A stretch of 64,000 nucleotides of DNA from Lantana camara. Taxonomy: Eukaryota > Streptophyta > Magnoliopsida > Lamiales > Verbenaceae. Under the pieces are notes generated by a model. The model was not told where the DNA came from and made no database searches. It worked only from the letters and a program-made list of their open reading frames with translations. The stretch spans positions 94,462,501-94,526,500 of the forward strand of contig CM074858.1 in NCBI GenBank assembly GCA_037501455.1, given 5' to 3'. Numbering within the stretch: position 1 is the first letter of the stretch; each line of letters opens with the position of its first letter. Below, one piece after another: positions 33,558-45,103 of this stretch. A program made the position numbers and the translations under genes.

Positions 33558-35420
33558 AATTTATTGAAAAATACTTTATTTAAATTATTTATGTTCTATT
33601 ATTTTGTTAATTAGATAAGTTTATATAATTGTAATATGATATTAATTTAAAAAACTTTATGAATTTAGATAATTAAAAACTATGAACTTATATAATTAGA
33701 CTTACATTAGGATTGATTTATTGAAATTATCTTATGTAACTTGTTCAATTTAAATAATATTTTATTTTACATAATTATAAAAATTTATTAAACTTTATAA
33801 ACTGAATCAATTTGTTGTTTTTTGGTTCATTTTTAGATATATCTTATTATAACATTTTAAATTATAGACCTTCAAATTAAAAAATAGACAACTTATATCA
33901 TAAAATTTGAATACAATTAATTGATACATTATTAATATTAAAACAATCCTTGTTGAACTATCTATGTTTTTTTGGGTAAGTTGGAGAAATTGTAATTCTA
34001 CTAAGAGTTCTATTTTAAGTTGATAAGTACTTTTTAAGTATAGTTAAACTAATAATTTATAACATGTATTTACATTATTATCCTTGACTAATAGTTATTG
34101 ACATAATTACTGTGAGGATATTTTAGGCGATCCGTATTTTGTAAGAAACCAAAAACCCAACTCGTGTTGTTTTTTGATTCGATATATCGTATTATAACAT
34201 TTTAAATTATAAACCTTAAAACTAAAAAATAGACAGCTTATATCATAAAATTTGAATACAATTAATTGATATAGTAATATTAAAACAATCCTTGTTGAAC
34301 TGTATATCTTTTTTGAGTAAGTTGGAGAAATTTTAATTCTACCAAGAGTCCTCAGATAAGTACTTTTTAAATATATTTAAATTAATTTATAATATATATT
34401 TACATTATTATCCTTGATTAATTGTTATTGAAGTAATTATTGTGAGGATATTTTAGGTGATCCGTATTTTTTAAAAAACCAAAAACCTAACTCGTACTTA
34501 GATAGATAATATTATTCTTGCTTTAAAAAAAAAAAAAAAAAATCATGCAAGTTGAATAACCACTTGATTGTACATTTGTTATCTTTATATTATATGAGTG
34601 GCCATACATTTTATCCTCAAATTATACTTAATTAGAAATTTTATTGAGACTTATTTTGATGAAATTGTGAAAAATATATTATTGATACTTTATCCTAAAG
34701 AAAATGATTTTTAATCAAATTAGGATAATATTACAATGGAGAGTTTGAGATATAGACGAACTATAACTAATCATAGTTAAAGATTTAGCTTGAATTAAAC
34801 TCTATCAAACTCAATAAATATGGATTGTGTGAAATATAATTCAATTTGTCAATTAATTTCTATTAGACTTTTAATTCCTACTATAGTCTATATATAATAT
34901 TTCCTAATTTTCTTACTCTGGATTTGGGACCCTTGTTCGCATTTACATCAGCAATTGACATCATTACAGGTCATGCAAGTAAATAATTATTTCGCTAATC
35001 ATTCTTAATTAATGCAAGCGACCCCACTAAATGGGAGATTTGTTGTATTCAACTGATACATTAGTCATAAATAAATAATTAAATGCCGATCATTCAAATT
35101 ATATTGATTGCTCATTTTGGATTCCTAAGAACTACACGTGCTTCAAATGACTTCTCAAGTCCACACATTCTTGATTTACGCGTATTGGTTTTGTCAATAA
35201 CTGCTACGAATTTTCAAAAATAATACTCGTTAGTTAGCTATGATTTACGGACACTCTTAAAAATATTATTTTATCGTGTCGTATCTTGTCGTATCGAATA
35301 TTTTTCATGTAAAAAATTTGAGAAAAAATTCGTATCACTATATTCGTGTCGTATCGTGTCGTGTCGTGTCTGTATCATCGTGTCCATATTTGTGTATCAT
35401 AACTTGTTAGGATATGAATT
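33558..35420. other. AT-rich intergenic DNA, no gene seen
   Basis: I see no coding exon. Contents are the tandem duplication at 33813-34495, an A-run at 34525-34541, and a TCGTATCGTGTCG-rich patch at 35270-35390. An inverted relative of that patch lies at 44588-44700. Confidence 0.6.
33813..34495. repeat. Diverged tandem duplication, about 352 bp unit
   Basis: Copies 33813-34164 and 34165-34495 align along their whole length (TGTTGTTTTTTG start, GTGAGGATATTTTAGG near the end), with many substitutions and small gaps. No function seen. Confidence 0.85.
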
Positions 35421-37256
35421 TGTTAGAAATTAAGGACTACATCTTTATTACTTGTGTTATTCTAAAGTACCGAGAATACAAGTTTAAATAGCAAAATACA
35501 ACCCTAACCACTATCCTAAATTAAGCCACTAATCCCTACAAGTCAGGGATTCAATAAATCAATTATATAAGGTAACAAGATCCTCTCTTTATTATTCGTA
35601 TTTCCAACACTCCCTCTCAAGTTGAATCATCGGATCCACGATATACAACTTGCTCAAGACTTCACCGGATATCTTTTCTGTAAGATCCCGGTATTATTGT
35701 TGACGGTTCTTCAAGTTTTCGGCGACTGCTTTCTTGCCACCGGTGACCCGGTCCTCACGATTCTTGGTGCGAACGGATCTGTTTTTCTTCTTTCGACAGT
35801 TTATGCTCGTATCAGGAGCCTTCATTTGAATTAGTTGACAGTTTTTGCTCGTATCAAGGAGCCATGATTTGATTTCGTAGATAGTTTTTGCTCGTATCAA
35901 GGAGCCATGATTTGAATTTGTTGACAGTTTTTTTGCTCCTATCAAGGAGCTCTGTTTTTCTTCTTTTGATAGTTTAAGCTCATATCAAGGAGCTATGATT
36001 TGGATAGTTTATGCTCGTATCGAGGAGCCATGGTTTGATTTTGTTGACAGTTTATGCTCGTATCAAGGAGCCATGATTTGATTTTGTTGACAGTTTATGC
36101 TCGTATCAAGGAGCTTTCATTTGTTTTGGGCTGTTGTGCCCCCTTTTTTTTTTTTTTTTTTTTTTTTTCCTCTCAAGGGTTTCAAAGCACCATATCTTTT
36201 GTCATTAATTCTCCTCCGCATATGTTATGGGCTCATAATCCACTGTTTTCTCTTCCACTGGTGTAACATATATTTCTCCCGCGGCTGCCATTCCTTTCTT
36301 TGCCTCCTCAATGTCCTGGATAGAAGCTCCAGATAATGGACTACCCCCAACATGCAATGATGAATTTTCCTTGTTGATCCTCCAACGTGTGGATGATGGA
36401 GTTCTTCAGATTTTTCAAGCATCTTCATGAATTCCTCCTTTTCCATATCTGAATTTTCAGATCTTGCAGATTATCTGAAAATTATTTCTTATTTCAAGAT
36501 CTGAAAATTCAGATCTCGCAGCCGCCGATGCCTATCTTCGCCTGTTGTCCTTGCCCCGTTGCCCCAGATCTGATCATTTTAGATCTCGTCTCCGGCTTAG
36601 CAGTCGCTAGCCGTTGATTGATGTTGCCGCTGCTCTTCCGATGACTGATGCATCCACCGTCAGTCCCGTTAACATCCTCTCGCCTCGGTGTTGATTGGCG
36701 ATAAGATCTCTATCTTCCTTCTTGTTTTCTTCTCTCCCTTTTTTTTCTTTTTTTCTGATTTTATTTCCAGATTTCGGACCTGGGAAATGGGGGTTAGGAA
36801 TTTGAAGCAAATTGGAAGGCTAATTTTGGCCCTCTTGTTTCTGAATCTGGGTTGTTTCTGGGAAGTCGAGGGATCTTTGTTGTTGTTGAATTTGGTGTTT
36901 GTTGATTATTGATAATGCTGGCTATTTTAATGGCTAAGGAATCAATGGGGTATTCCGATTCCTTGCCGGTGTTGGTTTGATCGAAAAAAAGAAAATGGTC
37001 GGAAAAGTATGGGAAAGTGATGAGCAAGGTTCAGATCCATCAAGGATCGTCACCCGCTCTGATACCATGTTAGAAATTAAGGACTACATCTTTATTACTT
37101 GTGTTATTCTAAAGTACCGAGAATACAAGTTTAAATAGCAAAATACAACCCTAACCACTATCCTAAATTAAGCCACTAATCCCTACAAGTCAGGGATTCA
37201 ATAAATCAATTATATAAGGTAACAAGATCCTCTCTTTATTATTCGTATTTCCAACA
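35421..37256 (-). mobile_element. Small non-autonomous Copia-type LTR element
   Basis: Two 189-bp terminal repeats (35421-35609 and 37068-37256, TGTTAG...CCAACA) appear identical. On the minus strand a primer-binding site TGGTATCAGAGC (37056-37067) follows the right repeat, and a polypurine tract CTTGAGAGGGAG (35610-35621) precedes the left one. The 1.46-kb interior has no recognisable Gag or Pol domain. A 77-residue open stretch at 36794-37027 (minus) starts where gag would. The flanks GAATT and ATAAA do not match, so the usual target duplication is missing. Confidence 0.88.
35800..36136 (-). repeat. Eight tandem copies of a ~43-bp unit inside the small LTR element
   Basis: Units share TATGCTCGTATCAAGGAGCC then ATGATTTG...GACAG, with core positions near 35808, 35845, 35890, 35935, 35980, 36015, 36060 and 36100. 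Copies near the right end are the best preserved. The array lies just inside the polypurine tract. A poly-T run follows at about 36146-36168. Confidence 0.85.
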
Positions 37257-37462
37257 ATAAAGCGAATAATACTCCGTATAATTTTTCTTTTTTTTTTCCC
37301 CTTTTAATTGTTAATCCGTGATCGTTGGTAATTGTAACTATTCTTAGAAAACATATATCTCAAGGTCAAAAACTTGTTTATCAAACCTTAATCGAAATAA
37401 CACAAAGTCACAATATAACCTTAATTTGAGAATATAAAAAAAAAGGTTTTTTTTTTTATATA
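37257..37462. other. Intergenic AT-rich DNA
   Basis: No gene or known repeat recognised. Confidence 0.5.
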
Positions 37463-38093
37463 TTACACCCTTGTATTAAGTGGAATGGGCACAAAAAAAA
37501 AAAAAAAAATCCTATAATACAAAAATTAACACAAAAAATCATGTGTTTTTAAAATATTTGTATGGTAAATCCTGAAAAATCCTGGTGTTGGACATACTCT
37601 AAAAGCGTGACTAGAACACTAATTTTTTCTATTTATTGGATGCAAAATGACTAATTTATCTTTTTATGTTTTGATATAGATGATCTCACATCTCTCTGTA
37701 TTGTTTAATATTTTTTTATATGTACTAAGACTCTGTACAAAATAAAATTACCTGAAAAATCCTATAGAGAAGTATATGTTCAATCTTTTTTTATATGCAG
37801 AGAGACCTTGTAAAAATAAAAATTGCATGAAAAACCTATAAACAAGTATAAAAAAGGGTATATAGAGAAAAGTGAAATGATGTATATCAGGATATAAAAG
37901 GTAAATTAGTCATTTCATGTGCAATAAATACAGAGAAACTTAGTATTCTAGTCGCGCTTTTAGCACGCGTCCAACACTAGAATTTTTTAGGGTTCGTCAT
38001 GCAAATATTTTGAAAACACAAGGTTTTTTAAGTTAATTTTTGTAACACAGGTTTTTTTGGCCCACTTCACCTAGCACATGCGCTATGGTGTAA
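37463..38093. mobile_element. Inverted-repeat element (MITE-like), 631 bp
   Basis: Terminal arms of about 130 bp (37463-37592 and 37970-38093) are reverse complements with substitutions. Outer ends read TTACACC...GGTGTAA. No coding sequence and no convincing target duplication, so the superfamily is open. Confidence 0.7.
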
Positions 38094-38146
38094 AAACGCC
38101 TTTATCGTACAAACTATTTTAACTTGTAAATCGATATTTAACTATA

Positions 38147-38511
38147 GGAAAAAAGATTTTTTGTCATCCGAACTTTGCCACTTTTTGCGATTTATCATCC
38201 CAACAAACTTTCGTTGCAAAACGCCATCCAATCTTTGCATTTGTAACATACTGTCATCTAAACTTTTTTTTTTTTTTTTTTTTTTTGTGGTTTTGACTAA
38301 AAAACATGACACGTGACACGTTTATAAAATGTACACGTCAGTTGTAGTTTCACCAAAACCAAAAAAAAATAAAAATATATATATATATATATATATATAG
38401 ATGGTTGTATGTTACAAATGCAAAGATTGGATGACGGTTCGTAACAAAAGTTTGTTGGGATGGTAAATTACAAAAAGGCTCAAAGTTCGGATGATAAAAA
38501 ATCTTTTTCCC
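38147..38511. mobile_element. Mutator-type MITE with 9-bp target duplication
   Basis: 365 bp with long terminal inverted repeats of about 115 bp (GGAAAAAAGATTTTTT... and ...AAAATCTTTTTCCC), a poly-T run and a (TA)n run inside. A perfect 9-bp duplication TTAACTATA flanks it (38138-38146 and 38512-38520). Nine bases is the Mutator superfamily signature. Confidence 0.9.
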
Positions 38512-38520
38512 TTAACTATA

Positions 38521-38795
38521 TGAATTGACCTGCTTACCTATATATATAGTGTTCTCACGTGTTTGGTATTTTGGAGCCAAAACAACTAGAATTGAAACCT
38601 AGATGGTGATATGTCACAAATACAAAAATTAAATAATATTTATGGGTTGAAATATTTTACACTGTCGGATATAAAAATACTATTTTTCGGATGACAAAAG
38701 TTATTTATCTCAAAATTAACAACATGACGGTCAATGTATTTTTTGTAATTTTTAAAGATGTGTTTTGTAACTCTTATTCAAATTACTTAAAAATG
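38521..38795. other. Intergenic, with MITE-like remnants
   Basis: Phrases such as CGGATGACAAAA (near 38690) resemble the MITE at 38147-38511, suggesting an older decayed relative. No gene seen. Confidence 0.4.
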
Positions 38796-38800
38796 TTTCA

Positions 38801-41620
38801 TGTAACGCCCGAGCGTGAGGCGCCACATCCCCCGCACCGAGACCCAACCCGCATAGGAAATGAAAAATCCCTACACGTGTCAAATCACGACGAACGAGTA
38901 CACAACACACACGCTAAGCTAGGCGGGAGCTAACCCTTAAACCAAACAATAACCAACAAGAGTTAAATCGAGAAACATATGCAATAGCAGAAGCGATAAA
39001 CATAATTATTCACATTGAGCATCCCAACTCCAAAAATAGATCAACCTATACAATAAGTGGTAGCAATGCCCTCACGGCTCAAAATAACATAATTCGCTCC
39101 ATACAAATCCAAAATACAAAATGTGAGTAGGAATGAGTGTAAAGGAAATGCTAGACACAAATGCAAGACTAGACGACTCGAATTCCCGCCTAGCTCCTCC
39201 AACCCTGCACAAAACAACTGAAAACAAACCGGGTTCAGTCTAAAAGAGACTGGTGGGTATAAAAACGGGGCATAAATATAAATATTGCGGAATTGAAACA
39301 TGTACATGCAAGCCCTAATCCCATTGAAGTTTGATAAGAAATTTCCCTAGCGGGCAAAGCAAATAAAACATCAATGAGATTACGACTATCATATTCATTC
39401 ATAATTATCATAGGGTTTAAGGCCCGGCGAGTGGGCGTGCATCATCTCCAACCTTCTCCTCGTGTAAACATATTCATAATTTCATAAGTTATCATACATA
39501 ACATATGTGCACATACATAATGATCATAATCATTCATATACACCTTCTTCCTTCGCAAACTCGTCCACCTCATACATAATGGCTAGTGAGGTACATGAAT
39601 CCTCAAAAGCCCAACTAGCGTTTTCTCGTCAAAACTCCTGACGAGATCCGTTTCGACGTAAAATGGTTGGAACTAGTGCACGGGTTCACCGTCGGCCCTT
39701 GCCTCCCCGGCTTACCACGATACACTAAGCTCCGGGGCCCGTGATCATAACATACATGCAATCTCGCCAAAACATAAGGTAGGTTTTCATAAAGAAGGCT
39801 TAACAATCGAAAATCATAAGACTCTTTAAAAGACTCGATAATTATAAATATGACTTTTGGCTTAAAACGGTCACGTAAGGGTTATATTGGGTCAAGATAA
39901 CTATTAGTAGAGAAACCCACCTCGAACCGACAAAAGAAGACACGAAAGCCTCAAGGACCGGCCTCGTCTCCAATAGGATCAAAATCTGTGCAAGAAAGGT
40001 GACGTGAGACTCAAAATGACCAATTAAGACGCTCGACAATGAAATGATCATGATATGATTGCATAAAAGAGTATGTTATGTAATGAACATGTTCATGTGC
40101 ACTATTAAGGAATTTAAATCATATAATCAAAATATATGTATATATATATACATATGCATACATACACAACATGCATGAAACCACAAAATGCATGAAAACA
40201 GAAGGTGACACGCCCGTGTCACCAACACAAAGTAACCCGTGACACCCTCGTGTCACGGTACAGTCGGAATAAGAAATCAGAATGTGACACGCCTGTGTCA
40301 CCACTACAAGGCAAACCGTGACACCCCCGTGTCACGGTACAGCAAGACCAAGCAATCAAGCACCCCCGTGTCACCCAAAAGAAGAAAGGGGTGACACGCA
40401 CGCAGAAGAGAAAAACGCGGAAGGAACAGAGCATAAACAAGACCCAACATTCACAACACATTCAACCAATCAAAAGACAACTAAGATGTAACAAAACCAC
40501 TGCAAAACAACTCCCAATCATGCTCCCAAAACCTTGAAACGTGAGATGTAGTGTGTGGTGACCAAATCATACCAAAACTTCAAGAACTCATTAATGGTGG
40601 CTCATAAATACCTCAACTAACAACTAAGACATCACCATAAATGTAAAGGGCGGATCAAAACAATCATTTTCATGCTTGGAATCATTCAAAAAGCCCAAGG
40701 ATTGAAAGAGATCAAACAAAATGCTCAAAAACCTAACTATAAATACATCTTGGCCAAAACTCATGAAACCATGCTTAAATTTAGGGGTGAATGAATGAAA
40801 ATGACTCATATTGAATGTACATAACATATCCAAGCTTACCTTGTGGATTAATGGAGGTTTGGGAGGAGATTTGAGCTTGAATCTCCAAGGAGGGCTTGAG
40901 TGACGGGATTTCTGGAGTGCAGAGGGTGTTTGGCCAATTTACTCCAAGTGAGAAGGGTTATCTAGGTTTGGGGGGTTAATGGCTGAATAAAGGGTTGAGT
41001 TAGGGTTCCATAGGGTCTAACCATGGTTAATTTGGTCAACAAATGAATAAGTTATGGTCATTTAAGTGCAGCAAGGTCAGTTTAGGCGTCCGTTGTGTGT
41101 TTCGGTTGAATTTCGGGTGTTCAAATGGCTTTGGAAAAATATAAGGCTAAGCTCATCAAACTCGAATTTTCGATACGAGTTCAACGAAGTTGACGAAACT
41201 CGAATCCGAGTTTCCTAGCTCAAGTTATCAAATAAGGAACCAATGGTGCGCTAATTGCTCGTTAGCCCCCGTTTTGGATTCCGAATCAAAATAAATTCAA
41301 AAACTCAATCAAACAAACCCGAAAGCATAAAACGAGCTTATAACCATATTCATAACACATATAAGTCCAACATCTCAAATTCGCACGAAATTCCGAAATC
41401 ATTTCACGTAGAAACGGCAAGCAAATAATTCGTTCAAGCGCAAATAGTTCAAAGAAAATTCATATAAATTCAAATTCAAATATTTCAAATAATTAAATAT
41501 TTCTCTAATTAATATAATATAAGATAAAGAAATGAAATAACGTAATTAAAATAAATTAAATGCGCACGTAATTATCACATAATTCATACCTGAACGATTT
41601 GGAAAAATCGGGGAATCACA
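38801..41620 (-). mobile_element. Gypsy solo LTR with TTTCA target duplication
   Basis: 2820 bp beginning TGTAACGCCC and ending GGGAATCACA, flanked by TTTCA on both sides (38796-38800 and 41621-41625). No internal region, primer site or polypurine tract is present. Its left end resembles the reverse complement of the 3' end of the gag-only element's LTR (GCCACATCCCCCG), giving minus orientation. It carries the palindrome cluster at 40205-40407. It lies about 700 bp upstream of the MYB start codon. Confidence 0.92.
40205..40407. repeat. Six phased GTGACAC..GTGTCAC palindromes
   Basis: Centres at 40213.5, 40247.5, 40292.5, 40326.5, 40365.5 and 40399.5 give spacings 34, 45, 34, 39 and 34. Two alternating forms occur, GTGACACGCCCGTGTCAC and CGTGACACCCTCGTGTCACG. 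The last two are half-decayed. Confidence 0.9.
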
Positions 41621-41909
41621 TTTCACTTGTGATCTTCAATTATGAGGAGTTTTTATTTAAAATGAATTGTGAAATGGAGAATATCGGTCAGTTTCCCATT
41701 TGAGGGTGTTTGGTTAAACTTAATTTTAAACGTTTATACGATACTTCTGGAGTTCATAAAATTTTTGATTTTATTTTAAAAATAGATTTCTAAATTATTC
41801 AAATTAAAGTATTTACAAACGAACATAATTCGGATAGAAAAAAAAAAATGGTAACAAAATCCTAAACAGATAAGCAAAAATACCCTTTTACATAAGGAAG
41901 CATTATTCC

Positions 41910-42030
41910 GTTTTTTTTTTTTTTTTTTATTTATTATTAACACACACCCCCCAAGTGATCCAAGGGATTTGAACCCGGGACCTTGCCTTCGAGAAAGAAC
42001 TCTCAGATCACTTGATCAATCCCTGTTGGC
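41910..42030 (-). mobile_element. tRNA-derived SINE with 14-bp target duplication
   Basis: On the minus strand it has a tRNA-like head with a perfect B box GGTTCAAATCC (41965-41975) and a poly-A tail (T-run at about 41911-41928 on the plus strand). A perfect duplication GGAAGCATTATTCC flanks it (41896-41909 and 42031-42044). The A box is poorly conserved. It lies about 300 bp upstream of the MYB ATG and 160 bp upstream of the TATA box. Confidence 0.9.
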
Positions 42031-42190
42031 GGAAGCATTATTCCATTTGTTCATGGCCTAATGGCAAATTTTGTTAATCTTCTTTTTGTGAAGACTTTTA
42101 TTATTTCTTTTATGCTGCACAAGCTTTTCATGTCTATCAGTCTATGTCCAAATCACAGCTTCATATGCTGTTTCGTACGTTGACGTGGGG

Positions 42191-42200
42191 TTTATATAAG
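42191..42200 (+). promoter_or_regulatory. Likely TATA box of the MYB gene
   Basis: TTTATATAAG, about 133 bp upstream of the ATG, immediately after a TGACGTGGGG element that contains an ACGTG core. Transcription start is expected near 42225-42235. Confidence 0.55.
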
Positions 42201-42332
42201 TCGCCTTAAAATATTAGTTTTTTGACTAATTTCCAGCTAATTAATTTGACTTCTTGTGTATTAATAGGAGTACACTGATGAAGTGAAGTTATTTTTCCCA
42301 AAAGATATTAACATTGAATTAAATATACAGAC

Positions 42333-43326
42333 ATGGTGCGAGCACCTTACATTGACAGTAATGGAAAGAAGAAAGGAGCTTGGAGTGCAGAAGAAGATCA
42401 AATTCTGGGAGATTTTGTCCTCAGAAATGGTCATTCTAATTGGCAGAGGGTGCCCATCTTGGCTGGTATTAATTTCCCCCTTTTTTTTTTCCTGGGTTCT
42501 TTTTATTAAAGTCTGACTCATAAGATACCTATATACAACATTTCAATAAAAACCCTAACCTTTTTGGAGCAATTATTTTACTAAACATTACTAATTTGGA
42601 CGATCGCGTATATTCTTATAATTGATTAGGTTTGGCAAGATGTGGAAAGAGTTGCAGACTGCGATGGGTGAATTACCTAAAGCCGGGACTGAAACGGGGA
42701 AAATTCACCAAACAAGAAGAGGATCTTGTCATCAAATTGCACGCTGGAATGGGAAGCAAGTAAGATAATTTAATTCTGATGAATATACATCATATGTTTT
42801 TGATTAATTCCAATATATTTGCGTGTTTATGTACACATACTCAACATTATTAATTAAATAGTTATTATTAATCATACATATATAACTATTTTGTAGGTGG
42901 TCAGCCATGGCTGTACAATTGCCCGGAAGAACTGACAACGAAATTAAGAATTACTGGAACGCCCACATCAAGAAACGACGACAAAATAATAGTATCGCCA
43001 AAGTTATGATCAGAACTAATACCGAAGAAGATCAGCAATCATCTGATTCAAATATAATTAACAGTGTCGCACCTGATCAAGACCATTTATCAGTTGAAAA
43101 CATGGATGACCCTTATTTTCCACCATTAGTTCCTCATGATCATGAAGAACAACTTTATTATGACCAATGTTACTCTTCATCGGATGATGGATTAAGGGTC
43201 AGTTCTTGCGACTCGACTGTTTCCGAATTTCAAGGAAATAATTATGGTTATTTCGTATCTTCTTGTTCTGATCAGTATCTGCAACTGGAAGAAGACGACG
43301 CTGCATTTTATGTTGTACTTTGGTGA
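42333..43326 (+). CDS. R2R3-MYB transcription factor, three exons, 230 aa
   Basis: A nuclear DNA-binding transcription factor. Exons are 42333-42465 (133 bp), 42630-42759 (130 bp) and 42897-43326 (430 bp). Introns begin GT and end AG, and the first two exon lengths are the canonical ones for plant R2R3-MYB genes. Repeat R2 has W17, W37 and W57 with the helix [10 protein letters not shown] (48-57). R3 has F70, W89 and W108 with [11 protein letters not shown] (98-108). All hallmark residues are present. In R3 the motif used to bind bHLH partners is incomplete: Gly84 stands where a Leu is expected after DLVIK. The C-terminal half is acidic and Tyr/Ser-rich, plausible as an activation region. I cannot place it in a MYB subgroup. 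The reading is intact from ATG to TGA, so it is probably functional. It is the only intact host gene I find in the window. Confidence 0.93.
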
Positions 43327-43654
43327 TATTAATAATAATAAGTATAAATATACATGCGTTTACTAGATTTTTACTTGCCAATATATGTAAATTTGATAGT
43401 CTTAAAATTTAATGCAGCTTGAGCTTTGTATGTATTAGATTCTTTTCTCTTTTTCTGGTGGGGTATAAGAATTTTTTCTGAAGTTGAGAAAGATTAGGTT
43501 AAATTTTGTTTTTGAACATTTTTCAAGATTTTTAAAATTTTATTTTTCTTTTGGTTTTGTTATATAAACTGCCCGCGTATATAGCATTTTATAAGCTGAT
43601 TCTTCAGGTAATTTTTGTGCCCAAAGGCGACTTTGGTTAAAAAGAATCAACAAA
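43327..43654. other. 3' flank of the MYB gene
   Basis: AT-rich. AATAATAATAAG just after the stop could supply a polyadenylation signal. No other feature seen before the first MITE. Confidence 0.45.
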
Positions 43655-43663
43655 AAAACTTTA

Positions 43664-44008
43664 GGGTGAAGTACATCTGACTACCATTAGGTTTTACCTA
43701 ATTACAATGCAATCCTTATTCTTTCAATTATTATCATATAGTCCCTGAGGTATGAATTCAAACTAAGGTCCCTAAACGCCGTTAGGGTTCTCAGGGACCA
43801 GTATATAATTTGAACTTAATATAGGGATCGCTTTGTAACATAATAAAACAATGAGGGATGCATATATAATTTCTCGCTAAATTTAAATTAGGCCGTTTAG
43901 GGACCTCAGACGAAAACAATACCTCAGGGATTATATGAGAATAATTGAAAGAATAAGGACTACGTTGTAATTAGGCCAAACCTGAGGGTACTCAAATGTA
44001 ATTCGCCC
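43664..44008. mobile_element. Mutator-type MITE A downstream of MYB
   Basis: 345 bp; arms of about 90 bp (GGGTGAAGTACAT... / ...ATGTAATTCGCCC) are inverted. A perfect 9-bp duplication AAAACTTTA lies at 43655-43663 and 44009-44017. Non-coding. Confidence 0.92.
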
Positions 44009-44091
44009 AAAACTTTATTATATCCCAAAAAAAAAAAGTAATCATTATAAACACTTTAAAGAAGTTTTAATGTTTTAATTAATAATGTCAA

Positions 44092-44471
44092 GCGCCAACT
44101 ACGACCCTCAGGTTTTGTCTAATTACAATTCACTCCCTATTCTTTGCATATTTACCATATCATCCCTAAATTTTACATTCCGTTTGAGGTTCTTGACGTC
44201 CGTCAGGGTTCCATTAGGTTGGTCAATTATCCTTCCTAAATTGCATCTGAATTTGTTACAAATACATCCCTACCGTTTCTTTTTAATAACAAAACGTTCC
44301 TTGTTCTTTTTGGAATATCGGAAGGACAACTGATCAACTTAACGGAACCCTAATGGATGTCAAGGATTTCAAACAAAATGTAAAGTTTATGGATTACATG
44401 GTAAATACGCACAGAATAGGGACTGGATTGTAATTTGGTCAAACCTGAAGGTAGTTAGATGTAATTTTCCC
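44092..44471. mobile_element. Mutator-type MITE B, relative of MITE A
   Basis: 380 bp with long imperfect inverted arms sharing the CCCTCAGGTTTTG / CAAACCTGAAGG phrases with MITE A. A perfect 9-bp duplication TAATGTCAA lies at 44083-44091 and 44472-44480. A short open frame inside it is fortuitous. Confidence 0.9.
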
Positions 44472-44587
44472 TAATGTCAATATTTAAGTAGGCAGATAAC
44501 AAATTTTTTTTGGTATATATTTATATATAATTATCGAGACTCCTACCTTATATATTAATGCAACCTATGATGATCGAATACAGATTC

Positions 44588-44700
44588 CGCAATACAGACA
44601 CGACAGGACACGACAGGACATGAATATAGTGACACGGGTTTTTTTTAAATTTTACACGTGAGGAGTGTCGGATATAGTGTCCGACACGACACTATAAAAT
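44588..44700. repeat. CGACA-rich repeat patch
   Basis: ACACGACAGGACACGACAGG followed by GTGTCGG...CCGACAC inverted phrases. It resembles the patch at 35270-35390 in opposite orientation, including the TTTTACACGTG / CATGTAAAAA part. Confidence 0.5.
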
Positions 44701-45008
44701 AATACTTTTAGAAGTATCTATATATCATAAATTGCAACCAACAAAACCAAAATGCATCGCATGGGACGAAATCTACATGTCCGAGATAAAATTACTGCAA
44801 ATAACAAATATATTAGATCTTGTTGAAAACAAAAAATCAAATGTTATTAATTAAGAAAAGAAACTTTAGGAGTTATTTTGTATATATGTTTTCAAATCTT
44901 TTCCATATTACTTTAGGATTTTTAAGTTTTTTATTAAAACAAATGATCAGTTTGGTGTCAATATTAAAGTGTAATTACAGCTTCAATAAAGATCATGCCA
45001 TGCTTTCA

Positions 45009-45103
45009 TTTTTTTTTTTTTTACTCACAAATTCAATTGAGATTCAAACGCGAACCTTACTTTGAAGAATGAACAAATTAACTATTTGAACCAACCCCTA
45101 TTG
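45009..45103 (-). mobile_element. SINE-like sequence
   Basis: On the minus strand a tRNA-like head (GGTTCAAATAGTT, then GGTTCGCGTTTGAATC) leads to a poly-A tail (T-run 45009-45022). The flanks show no clean duplication, so this is an old or partial copy. Confidence 0.5.

Larger units (their letters stand above)
41626..42332. other. Upstream region of the MYB gene
   Basis: AT-rich, interrupted by a SINE (41910-42030). It contains a TGACGTGGGG motif at 42181-42190 and the likely TATA box at 42191-42200. Confidence 0.6.

Noticed and set aside
37463..38093. Mutator MITE assignment
   Set aside because: Long inverted arms are clear, but no 9-bp (or other) target duplication could be found, so the superfamily was left open.
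40205..40407. Regular repeats separated by spacers, CRISPR-like at first sight
   Set aside because: The units are palindromes with conserved, not unique, spacers. They lie within a plant Gypsy LTR and recur with other cores in other LTRs.
41910..42030. Possible tRNA gene (perfect B box)
   Set aside because: It cannot fold as a full tRNA, and has a poly-A tail and a 14-bp target duplication, so it is a SINE.
44085..44333. 82-codon open frame downstream of MYB
   Set aside because: It lies inside Mutator MITE B, whose arms are inverted repeats.
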